Source: Manduca sexta (lineage: Eukaryota > Arthropoda > Insecta > Lepidoptera > Sphingidae). Taken from it: a DNA stretch of 64,000 nucleotides. The DNA is taken from contig NC_051134.1 in NCBI RefSeq assembly GCF_014839805.1, positions 5,735,170 through 5,799,169 on the forward strand, written 5' to 3'. Of the stretch, positions 1 through 10,803 are shown in pieces. The notes under the pieces are model-generated. The model ran no database searches, had not been told where the DNA came from, and saw only the letters and a program-made list of their open reading frames with translations. The translations under genes were made by a program, and so were the position numbers. Position 1 is the first letter of the stretch, and every line of letters starts with the position of its first letter.

Positions 1-180
1 TCATGTTGCCGTCGACGCAGTTCGCGTAGCGTCAAAATATTTACCGCGCGTTCCGACGCTGCTAGTTTATTATCCACGTGCTATATTTTATGCTGTGTTG
101 TAAAAATATAACAATATTCATCACTTTTAGAGGCTTATAAAACTTTATCAATACGCGAGGTATTTGTTGCGATAATAGTG

Positions 181-412
181 TTTTTTTTTTTTTTAATAAG
201 AGTAGGGCGTAGTGGCCCTACTGCACCTGATGGTATGTGAAATGGGGTCCAATTGAATGGCGACTAAAGAGAGATGATTATCCTTCGACAGTCGACACAA
301 TTATGCCGGCCTTGGAATCATATATAGGTACACATTCTATTCCCGGAACGCGACACACTTACGTGGGCCGCTATAGCGGGTTTTAACACCTTGTGTGTGG
401 TGGTCGCTATCA
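181..412 (-). repeat. SINE-B copy
   Basis: The copy reads, on the plus strand, a T-run, CACCTGATGGTATGTGAAAT, CGACAGTCGACACAATTATG, and ends GTGGTGGTCGCTATC. In the element's own sense it ends in an A-run. Confidence 0.75.
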
Positions 413-420
413 TTTTGCCG

Positions 421-1226
421 GCAATTATATTATTTGTGATTTTATTTGACCGTCACAAACAAATTTTATATGTCTACGAGCTAAATATATTTTCATTTTG
501 TAATATAAAGAGAAGTATATAACTGAAATTGCAGTTATTTGCAAAGCTCAAGATAATTTTAATAATGTTTCCTTTAACCTACAAAACATGTCAGTCATCC
601 ATGAACCAAGCGTACCTATTATTTTAAATTTGGAATTGCATAAAACCTCATTACAATGTTTTAAGCATATTACTCACAATTTTTACATAACACACTCATA
701 AAAATACTTAAGTGTGCACACAACGTCCTTTGTTTGATGATATTATTTATTGAGTTAAAAAAAACTAATACAGCGCAATGCGGATCTTTTGTCTTTGTGT
801 TTGTCGAATATGTGACGTCATTTGACATTTATCTATAACATATTGTGTTGAATCAATACGTATATCCTATGAAGAAGACATCTATAGATGATAATTTAAT
901 ATGCTGAAAATTTACACTTATGAAGAAGCCTTTTTGTAAAATATAGTATGGAAAAGCCATAATAAAAATCTTGAGCGGTCGGAAGTCCATTGCTAAAAAT
1001 ACACCGCCCTAAAGTTTCCCAGCAATTTTATGATGAATATGCAGCATACAATGTTTTTACTATAGCATTAATATAAAAATTATTTATACGTTGGGGTCTA
1101 ATTGAGAATCGACCTAGTCTATCGGCTATAGCCATTTTTTTAGAAATGACATCGAAAGCGGAAGATCATCAGCATTCTGCCATAGATTTTTATACCTATT
1201 TTACCAAGAAACAGAGCGCACTATTT
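421..1226. other. AT-rich non-coding stretch
   Basis: I see no gene, tRNA or recognised repeat here apart from the isolated CRE octamer. Confidence 0.5.
813..820. promoter_or_regulatory. CRE-like palindrome TGACGTCA
   Basis: This is an isolated perfect octamer in AT-rich sequence with no gene start seen nearby, so its function is doubtful. Another isolated copy is at 39246-39253. Confidence 0.2.
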
Positions 1227-1230
1227 ATAG

Positions 1231-1424
1231 ATAATTTCATCCACGAAGACGCGACCCATTACTTTTCCTAATCGATAACAGTATGCGAATGCAGCATGGG
1301 AGCACACGCACACTGTGATGGATAGCGTCGCGGAAAGTGCTTGGATCAGTCCCCTTATTCCGCGACATCCAGATACACTCCCGCTTAAAAAGTGGTGGGC
1401 GCGTCTTCGTTCATGAAATTACCT
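1231..1424. mobile_element. MITE with about 37-bp inverted ends
   Basis: The left end TTTCATCCACGAAGACGCG is matched, inverted, by the right end CGCGTCTTCGTTCATGAAA near 1400, with several mismatches over about 37 bases. The middle is unique and non-coding. Confidence 0.5.
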
Positions 1425-1426
1425 AT

Positions 1427-1665
1427 ATTTACATACCAGCTTTTGCTCGCATTTCGCCCGCGTAAAGGAGTTTTTCGGGATACATGTCCCGCTATATATA
1501 TTCCCGAGATAGAAAGTAGCCTATAACCTTCCCAGGGTCTTAAACTATCTACATACCAAATTTCATAAAAATCCGTTCAGTAGATTTTGAGAAAATCGAT
1601 AACATACAGCCAGAAAAGGGGACTTTGTTTTATATGTATAGATAGATACAGTGAGCTAGTATCGC
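1427..1665 (+). repeat. RTE-like LINE 3' end
   Basis: AGCTTTTGCTCGCATTTCGC, GAAAGTAGCCTATAACCTTC, TTTCATAAAAATCCGTTCAG and the short tail GATAGATACA match the copy at 63518 block for block. Such blocks are common as the 3' end of RTE-type LINEs. Confidence 0.6.
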
Positions 1666-1669
1666 TCAT

Positions 1670-2812
1670 GTGTAACTACAATTGAAGGTAGACCTGACCC
1701 ACAATCCTGGCATAATTATATCATGACACGTGTCTATTTGTACAAAACAATTATAGGTCTATGAACAGTAATTGTTTTTATGTTGGTATTCGCTTCACGA
1801 TGTAGTTGCGGAAGGTCGATTTAAATGTCCCAAGCCAGCCTTACTGAGTCACAGTTTTTTCTCGGCACAGTAAATAGATTATACTGAATCTTAGGCTAAA
1901 ATGATGTCAAATTACGAAGTTTTACGTCACGAACCGATCGCCAGAATTATTTTATTTTTATTTTATTTTTATAATTATTCGGAAAACTTACAGCTAGATA
2001 CTACTAAATTAAAAAAAAATAAAAATAAGAAGACCATTTACAAGTTTTCACAAGAGTAAGATATAAAAAGTAGGGGTCGGTTAACCTACATAGGAAAAAA
2101 ATATAATTAAATTACATATACAAAAAACAATACTGGGGCAAATTAACAACGTCCGATACAAACTATTATGCCAATTTATGACTGTGAATATCCCCTTTTA
2201 CTGGAGTCGACTTATCGCAATCAATGCCGAAGGAATATAACCCGCCTTCTGCCGGCTGTCCTTTACGCAGAATTTACGTAGAATCTAACATTAAAAAGAT
2301 CCTGAACACTTCGAGATTAAATACACAAATATTTATACTCAAAGAAATTATAAAGCAATATTTACATCATATATTAAATTACGAAGGCAAAAAGCGTCGC
2401 ATATTATTGTAGAAATATTTTCAGACATGACCGACTAGCACGGGTACTTCATTACCAAATCGAATGCATTCACCAAAAAAACTGACCACAAGGTTAATTA
2501 CTAACATGCTACTAGTTTATAACTGTTACACAATATATGACGAAATTGTACTAAATGCGGTCTAAATTGTTATAATGGCCACCTATGATACGAAGTAACA
2601 GTACATTTTTAAATATTATTTGTTTGTATAAACCTTAAGACTAAATAAATTGGAAAACTAAGTATAAATGTGATGTTTTTTATACTACTTAATGAATCCG
2701 AGTAACTAGCACTGGATAATATTTAGCCCGGATTCCAGAAAATAAATACATTATAAACATATGGAAAAAAAATGCACCAACTCAGAATGGGAATGAGATG
2801 ATGATGAGAGAT
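1670..2812. other. AT-rich non-coding stretch
   Basis: Nothing is supported. The 62-codon frame at 2224-2412 has no protein-like pattern or splice context. Confidence 0.5.
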
Positions 2813-3062
2813 GTTAGAAAGGCAATCTAAGCGAGAAATATACCGAAAATGAATTATATACATATTTTGAATCACCTTTTTTTTCTGTATCGTTTGATCT
2901 AGATTTTATAGGTCTAGGACAATTTTAATAACATTAGACTATATCTTTATAAAATAAAAAGTTGACTCGTTATGCATTTTAATATTAAATGCAAAACTTT
3001 AAAGCACTCTAGTCAAAAATTTACTGATTGTCGCTTAGATATGATTGCCATTCAAGCGTCGT
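2813..3062. mobile_element. MITE with GTCGACGCT-type inverted ends, copy 2
   Basis: The sequence is the reverse-orientation relative of 54199-54471. It shares GATTGTCGCTTAGATATGAT and the run around TATCTTTATAAAATAAAAAG. Its left end is degraded to GGCAATCTAAGCGAG. Confidence 0.55.
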
Positions 3063-3190
3063 TTTTTATGAAGATGAATTAAGCTAGAAATTGTAGTTTA
3101 CATAACAGTGTGGCTTTTGTGATGTGTCCCGGGCAGTTTATTGACATCAAGCGACTTTGTGGCTGACACGCGACACGCCCGAGAGATCAC

Positions 3191-3284
3191 TTTAAATAGC
3201 GCGCGGCGAAACACACTATCAGTCAAAACTGACAGTCTAGTCGGAACGAATCATCGTACCGATGGAATATAACTGGAAATGCGG
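3191..3284 (+). promoter_or_regulatory. Core promoter candidate with short first exon
   Basis: TTTAAATA at 3191-3198, an arthropod initiator TCAGT with its A at 3221 (30 bases downstream), and CGGAACG at 3242-3248 (+22 to +28, the MTE position) line up as a textbook insect core promoter. An ATG at 3262 follows with seven codons (MEYNWKC) and two bases before a donor GG|GTAGGT at 3285. The flank upstream is GC-richer than average. No second exon was recognised. Confidence 0.42.
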
Positions 3285-3388
3285 GTAGGTACGGATTCTT
3301 GATGATTGTTGAGGATAACTGTGGACTTCTTTATTTGACTCCAGATGAGTGTATTATAAATACATGAATAAGCAATGATCGGTTGTAA

Positions 3389-3550
3389 TCTACACTATTA
3401 TATAAAGCTGAAGAGTTTGTTTATTTAAACGCGTTAATTTCAGGAAATTCTAATCCGATTTTGATTTCCACTAGTAGGAAGCTACATTAATCATGAGTGC
3501 TATAAGCTACTTTTAGTTCAGCATTTTCTCGGGATAAATAAAGCGGAACT
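3389..3550 (+). mobile_element. Helitron-like element, 3' end lost
   Basis: The copy starts TCTACACTATTATATAAAGC, followed by GCGTTAATTTCAGGAAATTC and a GGGATAAATAAAGCGGAAC block. The CTAGT end is absent. Confidence 0.5.
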
Positions 3551-3839
3551 GTTATTCCGGATCAAATTTATCAAGCGTGCGGAGCAGCGGACAAATGCTT
3601 GCTAATAAGTTCCCCTGAGACTGCATAGTTTTGTGTTGGTAAATGTAGTCTGAAATGACAATAAATGTTTTATAAAATTAAGATCAAATAATTTAAACTT
3701 CATTTTTCGTCTGATACGATATTCATGTTTCTCACTTTCCACAACAAACGGGTGTAATTAGTATATCAATACATACACATCAGTTTATTACAACAAATAT
3801 TGTTAAATCAAAACATTCATCAGTTTAGGCTGAACGTGT

Positions 3840-3970
3840 AATTCGTTTCTATGTTCAGCATTCGTGGGCGGGTATGTAGGGCGGGGGCAGAGTCTGGCGC
3901 CGCGGCACCGCGTGACGTCACACCACCCTCGCGCCGGCTCGTAATGACAAATATATTGAGTGACGTCACT
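3840..3970. promoter_or_regulatory. CpG-rich patch with two CRE palindromes
   Basis: TGACGTCA occurs at 3913-3920 and 3961-3968, 48 bases apart. GGGCGGG-type boxes and CpG-dense sequence lie between 3860 and 3945. This resembles a small promoter or enhancer. The minus frame 3820-4080 through it shows no recognisable product. Confidence 0.4.
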
Positions 3971-4647
3971 ACACCATAGAACGGAATGCTCCCAATCACT
4001 ACACCATACAAATGGGAATGAGACCTTGAGTTTTTATCGTAAATTAAATGAGTGACATTTAAATATTTTAGATTAGACAATTTAAATACTCTACATTTTT
4101 TATTTGTTTTGCTTTACATTTGATGGGGGTCGTTTCGCATTTCTAGTTTTTTAAACTGTATTATTTTACTTGCTTTTTCATTTGCCTTATGTTTTAGAAC
4201 GAAATACATAATATATACAATCATACCATTTGTAATAAAAAAAGATTAACTGGGAAATTACAATGACATTCCACCAATATCCACAATATTATAAAACAAG
4301 TCCAATAACTTAAAAAAAAACCTTAGCATCTAACTTTACGAATATATCAAACTAAGGGCTTTTGGGAGATTTGTTCCCAACAAAAGCCAGCAATAACAAT
4401 TTGTTAACTTCCACCGTATTGTCCATTACAAAGGACGTGACGTACGCGCGTTGATTCCCTAATGTGTCTAGCAACAGTACCCAGCGACCTCTACCCACAG
4501 AGGACATCTCGCAAGATTTCATTACATTAGACAGGGGAAGGCTCCCGACATCTATTGGAATTTACTAGCACCGAAATATACGGTTACAAACACTAGTGAA
4601 AATTTCGCTTTTCCATATCATCACGACTTTTCTCGGGGGTAAGTAGA

Positions 4648-4957
4648 GGTGGTATTGGCAGTAGATTTCGCATGTGTGAGAGTTCGGCTACAGGTATCAC
4701 CGCTATGTCTACTCGGCCGCCAAGCAGCAGTGTGTAGTCATTGTTTTGTTCCGATTTGAAGAACATTGTAGCCAGTGTAACTACTGGACATAATAAGACC
4801 TAACATCCCATGTTTCATAATGGCGAGCGCAATGGAATACCAAACAATACTTTGTACTTCAAGGCGTTGGATGGTGTTTTTACTGTTTATGGGCTATCGT
4901 ATCGCTTACCATCAGACCAACGAAAAATTCATCTCGTCATTCAAAGCAATAAAAAAA
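4648..4957 (+). repeat. SINE-A copy
   Basis: The copy is full length but diverged. It contains CCGCCAAGCAGCAGTGTGTA, the block around TGGCGAGCGCA, GTTGGATGGTGTTTTTACTG, and ends GCAATAAAAAAAG. The open frame 4810-5031 lies within it and is not a gene. Confidence 0.8.
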
Positions 4958-5755
4958 GGTGCATTACAGCTATGTTGGCGCAGGAAATAGGTGGTGATTG
5001 TTGTGGTGGACAAAGTTGTTATACATATTGATACAATACGTAATATAATTGTACATGTATTTATTAATGAATCATACATCAATCCATTTTGTGTTCCTAT
5101 AAAAACAACAAACACACGAGCCAACAGCGACATGTTCTTAGCGAAGTAACAACGAAGAAGCCATCAAGGTATAATCAGGGGGTTACACAAGCGGGGCATG
5201 TCTTGTCCGTGCGTTGTGTAACAAGCCGGCTCGGACTGGACCCGGCTGGCTAATGAGATCGTGCCTTCAGGTCAAGTTCAATACTGTATGTCACTGTTAG
5301 GGCGTTTATACGTCTGTCTTATATACGTTTTGTCTCGCTTCCTCTGGCGTTAAATATCATTTGACATAGAAGACAAAACATTAACTATTAAATCCACTCT
5401 ACCGGGGACGAATTATGTATCAAATAGCGGAATCTTGCCCCCTCACCCTATGTGAGACACAATGATTACCCATTTTTTGATCATATTAAAAGACCAATGT
5501 GATCACTTGGAAAAAAACCCACTCTTAATTCTCGTAGAGACGATCTTGGTCTCGCCGAAACAAGACGAGATCTAGAGTGGCTGTCCACACTCTTGCTCGC
5601 GCAGTTGTCCATTCGGTAGTCATACAAGATGGAAGCGTTAGAAACATCTGTTGCTGTAGGATTGTAGTGTGTGTAATAAGTACATAAGACATGTTATGAA
5701 TTGTATTTAGTCAGTATAATGAGCGCAGTCTAATAAAGAGTCTAAAACAATCAAC

Positions 5756-5920
5756 TTTTTTTTATTGCCTTGAATGACAAGACGAGCTTACCGTTCGCCT
5801 CATGGTAATCGATACGACCGCCCATAAACAGTAGAAACACCATCCAACACTTTGAATTACAAACTATTGTTTGGTATTCCACTGCGCTCGCCATGCTGAG
5901 ATGTTAAGTCTCATTACGTC
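5756..5920 (-). repeat. SINE-A copy, 5'-truncated
   Basis: A T-run and ATTGCCTTGAATGACAAGAC start the copy on the plus strand, followed by the complement of the SINE-A 3' half. It stops near TCTCATTACGTC. Confidence 0.75.
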
Positions 5921-8062
5921 TTAACATATTCATTCTCAGTATAATGCTTTGTAGCATTTTTAACTTTTTGTTAATACGAGAATAACAAACCCTAAACTAC
6001 ACAACCGGCCTTAGATTCGGTTCCGGAATACTAACATAGGCGACATTTAATGAATATGGTGTCTACACTCTATTTGCCGGCTCTCGTGTAGTTTTGGCAA
6101 GACTGTGGAGCAGGCTTTACAGACGTATACAACGTTTATTGGTAAAACAGTTAATAAATGAGCAGGATAATGTCACTCTAATGCACGTTATGATTAGAGA
6201 TACAATTATGCCGGCGACAATACAATTATGTTCGAAGCGGAATGTTTGTTGGCTGATCCCAACAAGCCACACTCTCTTATAGTAGCAATTTGTAAAAGAA
6301 TAATATGAGTACTGACGCGCAAAAACTACATTTTCTTGAATCCTACGAAATCCCTTAAAAATCGCGCGTCATCCTTGTACGATTGTGTTTGAATTAGTTG
6401 TATATAGACGTTGAAGATCATTTAACACATAATTTCATCGTTTGCCGTTCTTTTTCATGAAGAAAAATATACAGCTCTAGTCTCTATACATAAAATTTAA
6501 ATTTACAATACTTATCTACAGCACCATAACCGCGCCCATCCAATCAATGCTACTCGTATACCGCCTATCGTGGACTAATGAAATTCAAGCCTTATCATAA
6601 AGCCTGCTTCAGGTCTAGACTCTAGACAGCGCGCGTCACAGTCTGGAAACGGCGCCGCCCCCCACGGGGTCAACTTTGTTATAAGGATGTATAAACATTT
6701 TATAGGTCTGCCATATTGCGGGTAGGTCGTTAAATATTATATTACACACTTTTAATATCCGTCGTAAAAGTTTGGCTTCTTTATAAATAATTTCTAGTAA
6801 TTGAATGTTTATAATTTTGTAAATAGGATGATATAGGTGCTCACTGATAGTTTAAACTCACGTCTGTCCTAGGCGCAATGCAGTGGTTCGTAATTCGTAA
6901 TTTTAAGTTCGTATTTAGTGTTCATAGATAGCTGTGGCTGGCGCTGTCAGGCAAGTGGTTTGCTTGTTATTTCTATCTTACTGAAATAATGTTTAAAAAG
7001 CACCGGTAAAAGCGGACGTACGGAGCGACGTAGTCGTGAAATAACGACCAAGCTTTTTAATTAAGATTTTTTTAAATATTTATTTAACTAAAGATTAAAG
7101 AAAAAACAGTTTAAAAACTTACTATAAAACCTAATGGTTACTATAACAAAAAAAGTACATTTCCAACATGAGTACAGAAAACACAGCTACAATGACAACA
7201 ATGGAAATGTCGCAATTAGTGTATTACCACTGTTGGATTGCGGTGAAAAGAAAGTATATTTAGTAGTAATATTTAATAGCACGACATAGTATCACAGTTG
7301 GAACATCCAAGAGAAAGATACCAGATTACAAAAAAAAAAATCTATGAATGACAGTGTTGCCAATACATTAAACCTTAGTAGTTGTAATTGTTTATTCCAA
7401 TATACTAACAAAAACAAAACCGCGATCACTCGCATCAATTAGCGTCATGAAACGTTGGAACTACACGTAAACGTAATTTATTAGCATCGGTCGATGAACC
7501 GCCAGTATATTTATAGACACAATGGTATTAGTCATGACCAAAAGGTGCAACATATGCATATGGTTTTTAATAAGATAAGTAAGCATGTCGGTTTTTTTAT
7601 GAGTCGCACAGGTCACTTGCTTACATGATCCGTAAACACTTATATGACTAAAGTACTGCTAAGTAAGCTTCGCATCGTCAAGACAATTTCCAGTAACTGA
7701 TAATAAGCATAAAAAAACCATTGGAATAAGATAACCTAACGATAAGCCAATTGCTAGGATAACTCATGACCACGGATAATGTTATGTTTACGCTCGTAAA
7801 AAGGTGTGTTGTCTATGGATCCCGTGCTTGCACTGCTGATTGAAGGGCTAAACCTTTATGCAAATAGTTATACTGGCATTGAACTAAATAGATGTTTGCT
7901 TGCTGCCTCGTACCAGTTTAAAAATACATGATAAATGTTAATAAAGCGATGTAGTCCATAGTTTAGATATAGGTTCTATTGTACCTTAAAGTTCGAGTTC
8001 TTTGCGACTGTTTGCATAAATAGATAATAATTAATATCACTTGCCACCAAGCGATCGATTTA
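5921..8062. other. Non-coding stretch
   Basis: No gene is seen. A short GC-rich patch at 6625-6672 (GGCGCCGCCCCCCACGGGG) has no reading frame or partner. Confidence 0.5.
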
Positions 8063-8229
8063 CCGCCTTTTTAATAAACTATTCCAATCGCTTTTTTCGA
8101 TCTAATTCAAAAATCGACCAATCAGAACAAAGGTTTTTTTGACATGTTTACAAATGAGTTATTTTGATTGGTTCATTCTCGGAATCGGATTGATGATTAA
8201 GTTTGGAATAGTTTATTAAAAACGGCTTC
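8063..8229. mobile_element. CCAAT-rich MITE, copy 1
   Basis: The ends CGCCTTTTTAATAAACTATT and the complement at 8200-8226 form about 25-bp inverted repeats. The centre has CGACCAATCAGA and its counterpart TTTGATTGGTTC. Related copies are at 27911 and 43690. Confidence 0.6.
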
Positions 8230-9185
8230 TAGTCTTCATAATCCTTTGTAAAGACCAAACACACCAGCACTTAGTCGTCATAAGACCTAATGACTGCTAA
8301 GATCTGGTGTGTTCGGCCCCAAGGGACTCACTTTTATCCAGTAGCCATTATTGAAACCGTGCCGTGTTCGCTGCTCTCAAAGCTTTTGTATCGATTTTGC
8401 ATCAAACGCCAATTTCGATGCCGTTTTATGTGAATATTGCTTGTGTTCAGACGGACGCTAATAATATTCGTAGGAAGAGCGCAGTCTCCCATCGCCATTT
8501 TAAAAGCTATAGATTTTTAGCTGTATTGAATAGTTTGCAATGATTGTATTAGTATGGATTCGTAAAGCGGAGGATGAAATGGGAAACGTAGATCCGAATG
8601 AATAGGGCACATGGGAGAATAAACGATGAACTCATTCATTATTGGAAAAGTAAAGAGATTTCATTGAATCTTAAAATGGCATTAGAGAATACATATACAA
8701 AAGAGCATTACTAAAGTGATTGGTGGTGAATCTACTGGCATTGCTGGCAAAAAAGAACTACGGGTCATTCGGAAATAGAAAATCACACAAACTTTAATCG
8801 CTTTGACAATCGAATACAGACACACGGCTCACAGCCAAATATAGTACCAACAGACAAACGAACGAACGAAAATATACTCCTTAAAACACAACGCAATACT
8901 TTTACAGCGCCCTGTAAACCGAGTATCGAGACACAAGTAAATATTGACAAAATACATCAAAGGATAATAATAGTAACAAAAACACACGAAGTAAAACTTC
9001 GCAGCACGCAGATGGTGGTTTATAAATACAACATATTTCTGTAGTGTCAAAGCTCTACCATAATTCGGGATCCTGGAGATTATACTAATGTTCAATGGCA
9101 TTAATAATTGCATTAAGTGATACGAATTATCGCGATAATCTTACAGCAAAAATAGGTATTTTATAAAAAAAAGGTCATGCCTTTA
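8230..9185. other. Non-coding stretch
   Basis: Only AT-rich sequence is visible. The minus frame 8829-9113 is low complexity. Confidence 0.5.
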
Positions 9186-9262
9186 TTCTCGAGATTCGAA
9201 TCGGGACCTCACAGAGCCGTATTGTACCGCGCACGCAATACAACGAAGCCACCAAAAGTGTC
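9186..9262 (-). repeat. tRNA-like SINE head
   Basis: In minus sense it reads TGGTGGCTTCGTTGTATTGC and then GGTCCCGATTCGAATCTCG, box A- and box B-like blocks at tRNA spacing. It does not fold as a full tRNA, so it is a SINE remnant. Confidence 0.4.
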
Positions 9263-9997
9263 GTTTCATATTTGAAATTTGATCTATTACTATATTGTTA
9301 CGATTCAATTATTAGAATAAGGGGCTGTGGCCATTACTGAGGAACTAATCCAATAATTTTACATGTAACGATAAAAAAGCTATGTTTTATTTACCTGACT
9401 AGATGCTAGTTATTTTAAAGTTAACAAATGCTTTGAAACTACTGCTCATGATAAACAACCAGTCGAACCGACGGATAGTTTCAACGCAATAGCCGTTTCG
9501 ATCTCTGACGACGTGGGCGTGGTATTTTTGGCAAATGGACGATCAATGTTGAAGAGAGCTTCAATACAATCGATTCAGTAAAAAGTCTGGGTACTTTACT
9601 GATTAGAATGTTGATGGCTGCACCGTTTATTTTTGGGAAGTGGGATTGATTTATTTTCGAATGTGCGAACGACGGCCATCCACTCTGGCGGTAGTTGTTT
9701 TGTCTATTCTGTCTTACTACTTGCTGTCCTTCACACTTATTAATTCGTCGTATATTATGTATTACTCTTTGTTTTTGCTAATAACACTTAAAAATCCTTG
9801 TAACTGCAAAGTAATGAATATTCACTATGATAACAATTAAAACAACGAAGTTCTCGTATTATAAACATCTAAAACACTAGAACAATCTTCGATATCTTCT
9901 ATGCCTTTAAATTAAGACAGTTCAGCTGTAAACTTCCATAAATCAGCACGAAAACCTATTTCAAGAATTGTTTCTATTTCCAGTTGCTTACACTTAC

Positions 9998-10171
9998 TTT
10001 TCCTCTGGCGTTTCCTCCACGGGCGGCTGCGGCGCATGCGTCGCCAAGTCCGGCAGCTCCACTGCCATCGTCTCCATCGCCATCTTTATCACTTATAATC
10101 ACTGGGTCTTTATGATCCGGCACATCTATTTCCACTTGGCAACACTTGTACACAACTTCGATATCGTTTGA
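9998..10171 (-). CDS. Candidate internal exon of an unknown minus-strand gene
   Basis: A GC-rich patch in AT-rich DNA ends at a strong donor (AAA|GTAAGTG at 9997) and is preceded by AG at 10172-10173. In the phase 0/0 reading, 58 codons are open: NDIEVVYKCCQVEIDVPD, then HKDPVIISDKDGDGDD, then a Gly/Ala-rich stretch. First codon positions are mostly purine, as in real exons. A second frame is also open from an ATG at 10083 (MAMETMAVELPDLATHAP, then QPPVEETPEE) to the same donor, with G-ending codons, and would be a first exon with an in-frame stop upstream. I cannot tell which is used. No further exon was recognised and no family is suggested. Confidence 0.4.
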
Positions 10172-10341
10172 CTACGAGATCTAAATTAGAAGGCAATTTA
10201 ATGTTAAAACTCCCATCGAAGGTAATGATCGGTCTAATTACTGCATTTTATTAACCAGTTATAGGAAAGCCTGGTGCCTAGACGTATGTAGGAATTTTAT
10301 GCTAACCTATATAGGTATTAACGATTGCTACTGATTTATAA

Positions 10342-10803
10342 TTAGGATCGATGTATGTTCGCTCGAATGAAGATATACTCTATTTCTTCTAAATGTAGAT
10401 GCCCTTCATCTATCACAAAACCGGAATCTTGAATGAGAGGCAGTCGTAAACACCGCTGAATAGCTTGTAGTGTTGATGCCCAATCTATTTATATGAAAGG
10501 TCTGGATCAAATAATATTTACACGAGCCTCCATTGAAGAAACTTTATTTCGGCTATCGTAAACATTAACGGTTAATTTACGTTTCATCGGCCAGTTATCG
10601 GATGTAACAGAATTGGATGCTGAATATTTTAGTACTTTGTAAACACGTGTTGCGGATTTCGTGTACGTGAACTCCGTGATTCTAAGCTTCCAGGAAGAAC
10701 TGAGAAACATGGTCGTTTCCTTACCGAAAAACATTCTAAATAAGCACAATTCTATATTTAAATTGTCGGTTGAAAATTTCTGTAGGAAGAAAAGGAAAAG
10801 CAA
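10342..10803 (-). pseudogene. Decayed reading frame of unknown origin
   Basis: One frame runs for about 153 codons interrupted by two stops only 18 bases apart (10507-10509 and 10489-10491). Before them it reads SSSWKLRITEFTYTKSATRV and NWPMKRKLTVNVYDSRNK. After them it reads DWASTLQAIQRCLRLPLIQD and EGHLHLEEIEYIFIRANI. Composition and helical patterning look like a former protein. I do not recognise the family. It may be a retroelement or host-gene relic. Confidence 0.35.
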
